Part shown: one piece after another, positions 1 to 9,681 of the stretch
How positions within the stretch are numbered: the first letter of the stretch is position 1
Layout of the letters: each line of letters opens with the position of its first letter
From: Cylicocyclus nassatus
Lineage: Eukaryota > Nematoda > Chromadorea > Rhabditida > Strongylidae
Assembly (NCBI GenBank): GCA_958299035.1
Contig: CATQJL010000112.1
Coordinates: 44,288,941-44,352,940 of the forward strand
Reading direction: 5' to 3'
Length of the DNA stretch: 64,000 nucleotides
Made by a program: the position numbers and the translations under genes
Notes under the pieces: model-generated
Databases searched by the model: none
Seen by the model: only the letters and a program-made list of their open reading frames with translations
Told to the model about the DNA's origin: nothing

Positions 1-766
1 TTGAATCCATCGAGTTTTGTTTTACCCTGCTCCCATTTAAAGCAAACTGCAGCTGGACTCACAGGAGAACGTTGAGATGGCCAATCGTAACCATCGCCGG
101 CTTGCAAATGTTCCACAAATGTTTCCTCAAACAGAGGAGTGCCAACGTTTACGTGCTCAACAAGTTAGAACTTGCGCCTTAGTTCGGGAGACGGTCTTTT
201 CGCACGGGCGGTCTCCAAAGTTTCCCTGATTTTGACTCGTCCTAACATGTAATGCACGCCGCAAATCTTTCCTCCCCTGTCTTGCTTAGGCAAAAGCCGC
301 CGCAGGGTGTGTCGCGCGCGGCGGTGATCCTGTGTGGAAACCATTACGGTCGTGCGAATCGTCCTACACCCCCTTAGTTCACTTGAAGCAAATGCTCCAC
401 AATAGATACTCTTCAAGGGGACAGCACAACGATTAGGCTGAGATAGGCGAAAGCTCCTTTATATAGATTTGTCTGGACACTATCTCATATTTAAAGAACA
501 ACTTTCACATTGCAACTTGTCCGTAGTTACAGAAGAAGTGTTTGAAAGTATCTATTGTCTTGCGCCACTTCGAACACGAATTTTCCGTATTTTCTATGCT
601 TCATCTTCTATAGGCAAAAATTATATTGGAGGTTGCTAAGGCCTACAGAACTTGACCTAATCAACGAGTCAGGAATGAAGGATAATCGGAAAATGCTTAA
701 CCACTTCGACCTACAGATACGAGGAGGAGTGTCTATACGATTTTTCTATTGTGTTACGTTGTATGA
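1..766. other. No gene recognised
   Basis: Short open frames occur on both strands (an 83-codon one on the minus strand near 165-416 and a 75-codon one on the plus strand near 555-782). None has a recognisable domain, consistent splice signals or convincing codon use. A GC-richer patch near 300-360 holds runs of CGCG, but I cannot assign it to a repeat family. Confidence 0.4.
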
Positions 767-977
767 TATTAGGTTATCCTAAAAGTAAACCGTATCTCCT
801 AATGAATCAAACTGTCTTTGTTTTCTAGCGTACTTAGGGGTACCATTCGATAGAGCGAAGCAAGCCCTACAAAATGACCACCAAAGATCCGTCTAAGTCA
901 TACCAAGTGGAGTTTGAAGCAAGAATCAAAAAAGAAAATTTATCACCCAAAAACTGGATTTCTGCGAAGAAAAATCC
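767..977. mobile_element. Half of a mariner-like MITE (TTAGGTTATCC end), cut by the next element
   Basis: The left end reads TATTAGGTTATCCTAAAAG. It then matches, with mismatches, the arm of the inverted-repeat element at 60.8-61.3 kb (shared words include AAAATGACCACCAAAGATCC and the region around GGTACCATTCG). Only the left half is here: at the TA at 978-979 the sequence passes directly into a Tc1-ended foldback, and no right half is seen after that element. The end sequence resembles mariner termini (TTAGGTTG...), but there is no transposase. Nonautonomous; the family assignment is an inference. Confidence 0.5.
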
Positions 978-979
978 TA

Positions 980-2510
980 CAGTGCTGGCCATAGCTATAA
1001 AGCCACCCTAAAAATCACTGTAATTTGCTCTCTCTTGTTCGAAATTGTCTGAAAAACCACTATTCTGTGTGCAAACTAACGTCATATCATTGACCAGAAC
1101 GGCTCCCGATTTCATTGATTTTGGCCGGAGAGAAATTGAAAAATTTGAAAAAACTGGTTCCCAAGGATGGTCACAGCTATAAAGCCACCTCTCATTTCTA
1201 ATCAGTACTACGTTTTTTGAAACTAAGTTTTTTGTACATATACAACATCAAACTATGAGACATTTGTTACACTTGTAAGCAGTCACCTCTCTAAAAACAA
1301 GATACATCTTGCATTTTTTGCTTCAAAATGTATAAAAAGTTATAATGTTTGGAAAAACTGCCTTTTCACCGAATTCTCAAGCATTTGTTTGACTTGAATG
1401 AAGGTCCTAGACTTCGCCGAGCCTTTGCAATGAACATAGTGAAAAGCGCAGGAGTGAACATGGTGTAGTCGCTGGTATTGATGAACGAAGCTCAGTCTTA
1501 CCTAGGTGTAAACTTCTAAAACGCAAATCTCGATTTCTGACGCGCAAAAATTTTCGGTTGGAAGTTGACACCTTGTTTGCATGGTAACGTACTCATGCAG
1601 AAGCTGTCAGGCTTTTTACAAAGGCGTATTTGCAGCTTTGAACAGGAACGTCTTGTTTGCAGTTCGGTTGTGCGCAGTGTATCTTACATGACTTCAAATT
1701 TTACTGCTTTGAACTCCTCTTCATGTCAAATCTTACAAAACTGTCAGGAATAATAGAATTTTAAAGTTTTGAGCGGTTTTCCACTCGATCGAAAGGTCAG
1801 AGTGTGTCACGATCAGGCAGAGTGCACCTCTCATTTTTGGAAAAAAGGCGTTTAAGGCGGAACCAAAATCCTGGGAGTTGCGATGACCTTCAAGCTATGC
1901 GCACGAGTCTATCTTTGTACAGGCGACGTGCTAAGCACGTGGCAGAGCTTTTCGGGCATTAGAACTCAATTTCTGCAGTTCGGAAACTCGTCCACCTGGA
2001 GGTGAGGTTGGGACTTGTTTATCGATATCAGCGACTACGCCATGTTGACTCCTGCGCTTTTCACCATATTCATTGCAAAGGCTCGGCGAAGCCTAGGACT
2101 ATCATTCGAGTGAAACAAATGCTTGAAAATTCGGTGAAAAGGCAGTTTTTCCAAACATTATAACTTTTTGTACATTTTGAAGCAGAAAATGCAGGATGAA
2201 TCTTCTTTCTGAAAAGGCGACTGCTTCCAAGTGTAGTAAATGTTTTATACTTTGATACTGTATATGTACAAAAAATATCAGCCACGAAAAACGCAGTATT
2301 GATTGGAAATGAGAAGTGGCTTTATAGCTGTGACCAGCCTTGGGAACCCGTTTTTTCAAATTTTTCAGTTTTTCTCCGGCCAAAATCAATGAAATCGGGA
2401 GCGTTAGATGTTAGTTTGCACACAGAATAGTGGTTTCTCAGACAATTTCGAACAAGAGAGAGCAAATTACAGTGATTTTTAGGGTGGCTTTATAGCTATG
2501 GTCAGCTCTG
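980..2510. mobile_element. Tc1-ended foldback element, nonautonomous
   Basis: The left end starts CAGTGCTGGCCATAGCTATA and the right end is its near reverse complement, TATAGCTATGGTCAGCTCTG. Both are flanked by TA, the Tc1/mariner target. Inverted arms run roughly 980-1480 and 2035-2510. Each arm carries a second internal copy of the motif (CACAGCTATAAAGCCACC near 1170 and its complement near 2320). The middle, about 1480-2035, has no transposase-like frame. The first 11 bases equal those of the C. elegans Tc1 terminus (CAGTGCTGGCC), known from the family. The element can only be mobilised in trans. Confidence 0.85.
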
Positions 2511-2725
2511 TATGTTCCTCAAACTTTTATGTAATTATGCAGCAGACACATAATAGTGCTCAATTATGTCTTTACTCGAATTTTCCCATAGAAAGCAAGA
2601 AAGAAAGATAGTCTATATTTTGGTATCGTCATATCTGACCGGAGACTGGCTTTAAGAGCGAAGAATGACATTGAAGCGGGAGAGTTTATGACAACAGTAG
2701 GGACCTTTGTGGGAAACACTATATA

Positions 2726-4640
2726 TTTATTTATTTATTGCACATATTGTATATAAATACATCATAGCACACCCAAGGTAAATAAACATCTGCTTCTGGT
2801 CCCATTTATAGATGAACCAGAGCTGTTAAGGATGTATAAAAATAACAAGCGCATTATCATGGGCTAGAATCGATTGATGTAATAGTTTGATTGGAAAGCC
2901 ACGTTGCAATCCTTGCTCAAAATAACAGAGGTATGGCGTTACAATACAGTATGGCGCTACATAACTGAATGAACCACTTTCGAACGGTACGCTTATGAGG
3001 TAGCTCCTAGGCGATACGGCTAAACCGCGCGTACCCAGGTTTTCATTATACTACCTTCCTTCTGCCCCGTTTCCTCTGTGTTTGAGCAGCAAGTAGCAAA
3101 CAATGTGGCGTTAGAAAGCTGAGTATGAGCTGTACATGAGTATGAGCCATGATGATGCGACAATCACAAATAGTTTTTGGATGTAACAGCGCTGGGCTAA
3201 TTTTAAGTGAGTCCAGAGTACATCATGTAAATCAAATAGGGAGTATAAGCCGTATATGATGATATAGACTTTCACTGTTCATCACCAAAACACCGAGGAA
3301 GTTCATGTTTGATTAAGAAATTTCTTAATTTGTATGAATTTTCATGACTAACAATTACGTGAGGAAGTTTGTTCAGTAAATGACACGTGCGACAAGCGAA
3401 TGAGTCCTGTACTATTTTTTGCGCCATCCTCTTGTTCGAACCAAAGAGATATCCAAGCTGAAATGACGACTATTGGTCGGACGAACGATCCAAAAATCAG
3501 AGAAATTCAAACGCACCTCAGATCTGAACATTTTTAATCCTAATAATAGATCAGCAGTCATTTTTCTCTTGTACAAACTCTTAAGCCCCAAAAAGGCTAA
3601 CCTACTGTTATAATCAGGTAATGTATTAGGGTACTGTTTGTTTGGCTAGATGCAATAGTATAGAATTCTGGTAAATGTGTGTTGAACTTTTTCTAATTCA
3701 TCAGTGAGTTTCTTTCGACTAGGATTCGTACAGGACTATCGTACTCCAAAACAGGCAGTACATAAGCTTGATATAGTCTAAGCCAAATGGATAAATCATT
3801 TACATGTATATCTAATTTATAAAGTTGAATGTTTGTCTGTCTGTATGTCTGTGTGTACGTATTTGCGGAATAAGAATTTTTATTTCGGAACCGATTTGGA
3901 ACTTGGCACTACACTTCGGCGCAGGGAGCGTGTCATAGGCTACTTTTCGTCATCGATCGATATCGATTTTATCGATTTTTATCGATTTTTTTGCAAACTT
4001 TGACCTACGGGGCTGGAGGTTGGCACAGGGGGATAATCGTGCATGCTGATTACGAATACATTATTAGTTTTTAGAATTATCCACTACTTCTATTGATTTT
4101 ATCGATTTTTTGCAAAGTTTGAGCTACAGGGCTGGGAGTTGGCACAGGGAGGTAAGTGGGCATGCTGATTTTGAAAACAACACAGGAAACGGGAAATGAA
4201 GTGTAGAAGTGGGCACAGGGAAAGGCTGTACAGGGTAGGGATGGAACCTTTATTACAGTGTTCTAACAGGGCCGAGCGGAGCCGGGTGAGCAAGCTAGTT
4301 TCTAAATAAAGAGTACATAATCCGTGATGCCTTAGAGACAACAGAATCGATATGAGAGGGAGATTTGAGAGAAGGATCGATGGTTATACCAAGGTCACAT
4401 ATATCCCCGTTTAATTTTTAAGGGAATTCCATAGTCAAATTCACTTGAATCGTTACCAAATTTCAACAACTGGCTTTTAGAAAGGTTGACCTTGATTCCC
4501 CAATCGTTAGCCCACTGTAGCATTTGATGTACTGACTGTTTCAGTTTTTCATGAATTAACTAATATTAGTATCATAACTGGCATATATCTTGATATCATC
4601 GGCATATGCAGCTACATCGATATATGAATCTGTTTTTTCA
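2726..4640 (-). mobile_element. Non-LTR retrotransposon (CR1/jockey-like LINE), 3' part, broken
   Basis: Read on the minus strand, a reverse transcriptase can be followed. A YADDIKIY box (the catalytic Y-A-D-D) lies near 4590-4615. It is followed by a segment with QMLQWANDWGIKVNLSK, then DLGITIDPS near 4380. After the inserted Helitron come AYVLPVLEYDSPVR and further typical C-terminal RT text (LGLKSLYKRK, RTRGWRKK, LLNKLPH). The element ends near 2726 in an AATA-type tail (GTGCAATAAATAAATAAAT), as expected of LINE 3' ends. Frameshifts and stops are present, so it is inactive. The endonuclease and 5' part are missing. Clade choice (CR1 versus jockey) is uncertain. Confidence 0.75.
3811..4298 (+). 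mobile_element. Helitron-like element, copy 1, inside the LINE
   Basis: The 5' end starts TCTAATTTATAAAGTTGAAT and continues with GTCTGTCTGT repeats. The 3' end has a GC-rich hairpin region (GCGGAGCCGGGT), then CTAG followed by T. It sits between A and T with no target duplication. These are Helitron hallmarks: TC start, hairpin about 10 nt before CTRR, insertion in AT. The body holds many ATCGAT words and an internal duplication of a segment ending in GAGTTGGCACAGGG. No Rep/helicase frame, so nonautonomous. Two shorter copies lie at 39.5-40.1 kb. Confidence 0.75.
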
Positions 4641-4664
4641 TGAATCATTTTTTATCTGGTTTTT

Positions 4665-4745
4665 TTTGGTATAACCATCGATCCTTCTCTCAAATTTTCC
4701 CCTCATATCGATTCTGTTGTCTCTAAAGCATTACGGATTATTTAC
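4665..4745 (+). repeat. LINE reverse transcriptase fragment in inverted orientation
   Basis: The plus strand here encodes GITIDPSLKFSPHIDSVVSK. It is nearly the same segment as the minus-strand LINE at about 4310-4395 (GITIDPSLKSPSHIDSVVSK), so the same part of a LINE occurs twice in opposite orientation, about 300 bp apart. Either two LINE copies met here or one insertion was rearranged (twin-priming-like inversion). I prefer two copies, because the inverted segment duplicates rather than extends the first. Confidence 0.6.
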
Positions 4746-5038
4746 TTTTTATTTATATCAGTTACTTCTTCACCACCAACAATTTCAATTAATGTCAAAG
4801 ATTACATGGCTGTATAACACGCTGATCAAATCTGTTTGCATCGCTTAATAAGTCTTTCTGTGTTGGACTTGATATTTAGGTAAATCTGAGATTTAGCCGA
4901 GACTGCTTTGATATTCAGTTAAGTCCGCGTCGAGCAATTTGTAAAGGGAATCGATACACGAGTCTTAAATACAATGTCTGAATGTCTTAAATATTAGAAT
5001 AGTGAACATACCTATTAGTATTACCTATTAGTATTAGT

Positions 5039-5487
5039 ATGCGAGAGGAGTTTTCGCAGATGCTAGAAGACTTTTCTGCTGGTTGGGTATGTTTGATAAT
5101 GTTTATGTTCTTTTTTCTTGCGTGGTATTATGAGCTAGAATTCCATTTACGACAAGAAAAACGAAAATGATTATGAGCTGCTAACATGGCCGAGGCCCGT
5201 TGGAATTGGCGCGTCCACTATGGCCTTACAGGTAAATATTTATATATGTGTTCATAAATGCCAATATATCATTTAGGCCAAAACAACCTATAAGTTTGGC
5301 GGTATTTTACGGCCGAGGGTAAAAATCATCTCGCAGATTATAATCGTGAACATAACACAAAAATACTCGAGATACAAGAGAAAACTCTCCGCAAGAATGT
5401 TCAAAACCGTCTGTGGTAAGAAGTTTAATATATAAGCATGATTTGGGTCGGAATTCTATATTTACAGTCTATTTCTTCGCAATATGA
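5039..5487 (+). CDS. Unrecognised small protein, 99 aa, four exons
   Basis: Exons inferred by frame and splice signals: 5039-5086, 5139-5231, 5277-5415, 5468-5487. Phases agree (0, 0, 1) and the introns are 52, 45 and 52 nt with GTATGT, GTAAAT and GTAAGA donors. The protein starts MREEFSQMLEDFSAGW, then YELLTWPRPVGIGASTMALQ, YKFGGILRPRVKI and a basic tract near RYKRKLSARMF. I do not recognise the family, see no catalytic motif and cannot infer a function. The 3' end is the weakest part: an alternative acceptor at 5508 would extend the protein with a longer, different C-terminus. Further exon-like frames lie at about 5780-5985. Could be a decayed gene. Confidence 0.4.
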
Positions 5488-5999
5488 TAAATTAAAAGTA
5501 CACTTAAGCTAACAAATCTTCCATGGATATAAAAATCAAACAAGGTAAAATAGAACTCTGTGGTCTCGGCCTGGTAAGTCATATTGCTCTGTTTTCTACA
5601 TTTATTAGTGACCCATAATTTAGTTTGATCTTGTTATACTAGCGAAGAGACTGAACTGGGACTATCACCAGTGAAATGGACTACCGTTCGAAGAGTTGTT
5701 GGATTATAAGATAAAGAAAGATACTGAAGAAAGGCCATAAATCGTTTTTTTATTATTTTTATTGGTCATTGTGAGTTATTTAACCCGGGAAATTGCCTCT
5801 GGGTCCATTGAATCTACCTGAATTGGAAGACGATAAAGAAAATGAAAGTTACTTCGAAGCAATTGTGAGTTTGCAGAATCATAAAAGTGACTAACAAATT
5901 ATATAAACCTTATTTTAGAGTCGTGGTACGAAACGTTCCGCGAAACTCCGCGAAAATTTTGAAACTTACCTCTATGGGTTATAAAAATGTGCAAAAGAC
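5488..5999 (+). other. Exon-like fragments after the small gene
   Basis: Two short frames look coding but cannot be joined cleanly. One (near 5805-5866) has the acidic peptide PELEDDKENESYFEAI and a GTGAGT donor. The next (5919-5984) follows a TTATTTTAG acceptor with SRGTKRSAKLRENFETYLYG and a stop. Joined to each other they keep frame, but I find no acceptor for the first. They may belong to a gene overlapping or extending the 99-aa prediction, or be remnants. Confidence 0.25.
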
Positions 6000-6222
6000 T
6001 TGTTTATTTTTGGAAATAATTTAAAAAATTTTAAAAAATTTTTAAAAATTCAAATTAGCCCTATAAAAAAATTTTTTCGGGGGTTTAGGGGTTGGAGACC
6101 CGCAAAAATATTCAGAAGCACCCCAAAAATTTTTTCGGAGTGCGTGGCTAACGCCACGCACCTCCATCTGAAAAAAAGTTATGTCGCCCCCCCCCCGGTC
6201 CGAAATCCTGCGACCGCCACTG
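6000..6222. mobile_element. hAT-like repeat end with poly-C tract
   Basis: Read on the minus strand the end is CAGTGGCGGTCGCAGGATTT followed by a run of G. This resembles the widespread CAGTGGCGG...GGGGGG ends of hAT-like nonautonomous elements; a related end is at about 30198. An internal hairpin, GCGTGGC-TAAC-GCCACGC, lies near 6140. The rest is a long A/T-rich tract. The other terminus was not identified. Confidence 0.4.
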
Positions 6223-6271
6223 GTATATTTGTATATTTATGGCTGAGACTGTTGACTGTACAAGTTGCCAG

Positions 6272-6495
6272 TGATCAGTACCGATGTATGAAGTGTGAGA
6301 TGTCCATGGCTAGTGGACTTACATGGCTCAATTATAAAGATATTCGTTTCTCTTTGAGCAAAACTGATGAGTGCAGTGATGAATTAATTAATGCAATGTT
6401 CTGGATCGAACTGACTGATCTCAGTGGTTCTATTTGGGCAGTTGTTCTCTAATGATGCATCGATATTTGGTGGGCACATCATCTGGGAGAAATGA
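6272..6495 (+). pseudogene. RPA70 C-terminal-like OB-fold fragment, frameshifted
   Basis: After an acceptor-like GTTGCCAG the frame reads DQYRCMKCEMSMASGL (a CxxC knuckle), ILE-rich OB-fold-like strands and FWIELTDLSGSIWAVVL, then a stop. One base later another frame continues NDASIFGGHIIWEK. In replication protein A large subunits and their paralogues, the C-terminal domain has a Cys knuckle followed by a strand of the type D-hydrophobic-G-x-I/L-W and then F-N-D/E-A. The order here fits with a single one-base frameshift. I see no partner exons within 1 kb. Such domains also occur in mobile elements and in meiotic RPA paralogues. Pseudogene or sequencing error cannot be separated here. Confidence 0.45.
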
Positions 6496-7788
6496 AAGAT
6501 ATTATAGTACGTGGGTAGACAGCCGAACCTTACATAGCTGTTAGGTAAACACTAGAATTTGTTACGAATTTGTAGCAGAATGTTATGTCAAAGACTGAAC
6601 AAAACGTCCTTCAAACACTTCAACTAGAGGAGTAATGCGAGATCTAGCACATATAGTGCGGGTGAAGATTTCCTACTTGGTTAAACTGTTAAAACCAACA
6701 TATGGTAATCTGTTGTGGTCCTACGATCTTGATTCTACGTTTAAGAAAATCCGTGCACTACACTGTTCTCGCAATGCTATACTATTTTATAACTATGTCG
6801 TACATTTGCAAGAGTCACTGTATTACAGCATTTAAAGTGCTGATTGACTGTAATTTTGTTTTTACTAATCTGCGATTCTGTGTGAATACGCTGCAGCACA
6901 AATCCAGCTGTGCATTTACTATGTTGCTTTCGTTTTCAATAAATCATGCTGTTATACAAGTGCCCAGCTGTATCGCTATTTGTCCTTTTGTTACATGAAA
7001 ACCATAAGACCGAGAAAGCAGAAATACAACTGCAGTTTGTTAATTTGAAGCTGGTATCTGATTGTCAACACCTAATGGCAATCTATATATACAAGTTGCT
7101 TCCAAAGAATGCTTATTCGGAAAAAGACTCGGAAGTTTGTCCAAACTACAACTAAGAAGGTACTGGCAATATTTTTTCAAGTGTCTTTCGGAGCTAATCA
7201 CTGGAGAGGATTCTTGGCTTCATCTTATGCATAACGTTTTTCAATCACTGAAGATGTTGTTGCTTTATTTACCCACTACAGTTTGGTGATATATAGTAGA
7301 AACTTGTTACACTCTGTTCGCTCGTCATAGTCACACGACTTTTCACGCGCAACTCAAATGACTGACAAACGTATAACAGTTAATGTGAAGTTTGTTCCAT
7401 GGTATTTTGCACATCATAACATCGTTGCAGTTTTCCGTTTCCCTTCCCTGCTCTCATGGTAAGATCAACTAGGCTGTGTTCGCGTGACATTTCAGACGCG
7501 CCTCGTGGTGCGTGCGGTGGACGACTCAGAGCCAAGTTCCAAAGCACATGCGTACTTGGGAAAACCCGCGTAAATGCTCTCCCATGTTGATTTTCTTTTT
7601 TTTACGAACTCGTCATGAGCTCTGTAGCATTTTCCACAGCAGCTAATTCATTCAACAGCACTTCTGTTATTGAGCGAAATGGGAATTGCTGAGCGTTCTG
7701 TGACATGACGTATCTTTTCTGTTGAGCTCGCCTAAAAGGCAGATTGAAAAGCGAAGATTTGCCTAAGTCCCTTTAAAATGAAGCAGGG
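6496..7788. other. No gene recognised
   Basis: Several overlapping short frames on the plus strand (60-100 codons between 6635 and 7289) lack recognisable domains and compete with each other. A GC-richer patch near 7480-7570 has no assignable feature. No inverted repeat was seen. Confidence 0.4.
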
Positions 7789-8350
7789 ATGGCTCAAAAC
7801 GAGCAAGATGGATTTGGAGCTCAGCAAAATGAACAACAGAACCAACAAAACCAGCAAGCGCATCAACAACATCAGCAGCGTCCGCGGGAACGTCCCCACG
7901 AGCCGTACAATCTATTTACCGATCGACCGGATTGGGATCCGGTGTTGGAGATAGAACTTTTGAAAAGTTTCTCGAGGAATATGTGGATGCAGTAGAGAGG
8001 TTTGATATTTCATATATTAACGCTAAAAGCCTGCTGCCCATGTTCCTCTCGGGCTCCGCAAAAGTTAAATATAACTCCATAGAGGATGCTAACATCATAG
8101 AGTGGGATGATTTAGTCCCCCAACTGGCAAAGAAATGTAAAAATGAAGCAGTCCTTAGTAATATTCGAGATGAACTACATGGTCTCACTCAGGGAAAAGA
8201 TTCGATTGGAGAGTTTGCGCGTAAGGTCCTGGCGAAAGCCAACTAGCCTATCAGGGACAAGACAAGAAACTGATATCGCAAATTGCCATTGATGTCTTCA
8301 TCAAGGGCTTACGAAGCGATATAAGGAAAGCCATTCGCAGCTTCCGATAT
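7789..8350 (+). pseudogene. Decayed retrotransposon gag
   Basis: Three consecutive plus-strand frames carry one gag-like protein. The first (7789 to about 7930) is a Gln/Asn/His-rich N-terminus. The second (about 7930-8246) is the helical gag domain: FEKFLEEYVDAVERFD, FLSGSAKVKYN, EWDDLVPQLAKKCKNEAVL, HGLTQGKDSIGEFARKV. The third (about 8240-8350) continues with IDVFIKGLRSDIRKAIRS. The pattern is that of LTR retrotransposon gag (Ty3/gypsy- or BEL-type). Two frameshifts and a stop break it. No protease, RT, integrase or LTR is visible downstream, so this is a fragment. Confidence 0.7.
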
Positions 8351-8860
8351 CTTACAACATTTTTTGCTATTAGCTTGCTCCACCCAGCTCCACCAATGTA
8401 TTGGCTTTTATCGGTCACCGGAGCAAGTGCTTTTTAGAGCCGGAAAGCAAAAAAGCCCCAACACGCTTTGTACCACTCGAAAGCTGAGATCATGGAGAAT
8501 CGACGTAGACCGTCGCTTTTTTCTAGGTCTTCTGTGTCGCGAGATATGAGGGATTTTATGTACTTCAAAAATCAACTGATTTTGTGTCCTCAACCGTCGC
8601 AATATACCCAAAAGAATTGTAGCTTTAATACAAAGAAGTGTTGATTATATTACTAAAATAAGTTTGATTATTCCATGGAACTGTAACGCTCAGGGACGTA
8701 TTTATGAATGCTCGGAAAGAATTTGTGCTTGTGTAGATGCTTTTTCATAAATAAATAATATGAATGGACATAAATACCATTTCTTTTGTAAATTTATGAG
8801 TGTACTTGTTGTTTGAGGTACTTAGTCTGCAAAACCTTTTAATAACGATTTTTATTTTAT
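8351..8860. other. No gene recognised
   Basis: Short frames only. An AT-rich stretch with two ATAAATAAATA-type words near 8745-8760 may be part of a repeat tail, but no element boundaries are visible. Confidence 0.35.
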
Positions 8861-8902
8861 ACCAGTGCGTCACCTCTGCTTCGCAGAGGTTCGCACTGGC
8901 TC
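8861..8902. repeat. 40-bp hairpin repeat (first of three copies)
   Basis: ACCAGTGC-TCACCTCTGC-TTC-GCAGAGG-TCGCACTGG forms a near-perfect hairpin. The same 40-bp word, with one or two changes, sits at the inner ends of both arms of the 3.5-kb foldback (about 15357-15396 and 16441-16481). Flanking sequence is unrelated, so the hairpin itself is a dispersed unit. Its nature is unknown to me. Confidence 0.6.
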
Positions 8903-8993
8903 TACTATCTAGGCCCTACTCATTCTCGCATAATGATGGCATTGAAACTCACCGAGCAATGCCGACTATCAAGAACAAAATGTGAACAACTAC

Positions 8994-9560
8994 TCATTCC
9001 GAAAGCTTTTTCATGTGAAATCGGTGATTTCGCGTGCATGAAATTTTTTTGCAGGAGAACAAAGCAAAATTTTGTACGTTTTTGATTTTCCCACAGTTTT
9101 GACAGTTGCCATAAGAACAGTAGTCACCATAAGCTACATTTAGGGCAAAAATCTCATCAAATGCTCTGGTAAAAGCTTGGCAAAATGACCATTTACGCAA
9201 CCAATACTTTTTGGCGCCGTTTTTGTAAAATAATGGACTTTTGATCACTTTTTTTCGCCTAAGTTCATGGTTTGCACATTTACTTGCCATAAACATCCAC
9301 GAGCCTGCTAAAAGTGGAATTACGGACCCAATTTTGGGGACCAAAAGCCAGGTGGGTCCGATTGACGCGCATTTTTTGAGGGATCCACACAACGGATCCG
9401 CTCGTGCTTTTGTATACTGGACTCAATTTGGTAGCATGCGCTGTGCAAAATTTGAGCTCAGGACGTTGGCTGGAACACGCTCTACGAATTTCGTGACAGA
9501 CAGAGATTCACACGCACACACACACACACACACACACAAACGTAAACAACCCTTAGCCCG
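8994..9560. repeat. Probable repeat with (CA)n microsatellite
   Basis: The stretch runs from an AT-rich start to GTGACAGACAGAGATTCACA and a (CA)n run at about 9509-9538. A 132-codon open frame exists on the minus strand (8994-9392), but it shows no domain and spans repeat-like text, so I do not call it a gene. The ACAGACAGAGATTCACACAC arrangement is common next to dispersed elements. Confidence 0.35.
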
Positions 9561-9594
9561 TTATTATAAGTTATGATTCTCAGAGTACAATACC

Positions 9595-9681
9595 AATCTC
9601 AGCCCAGGTGAAGGGGGTCATCCGGAGTTTGGCCTCAAAGTGAAGGGGGTAGGATCCATCACTCCCCCTATCGCAACTATG
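9595..9681. repeat. Solo end of the GTGAAGGGGGT hAT-like foldback family
   Basis: Two GTGAAGGGGGT words followed by CCCTATCGCAACTATGG match the right end of the foldback at 19448-20394 (AGTGAAGGGGGTCACC ... CTATCGCACCTCTG). No matching left end is present nearby, so this is a fragment. Confidence 0.4.

Noticed and set aside
8994..9392. 132-codon minus-strand open frame with several cysteines
   Set aside because: No recognisable domain and no splice context; sequence looks like a dispersed repeat ending at a (CA)n tract.
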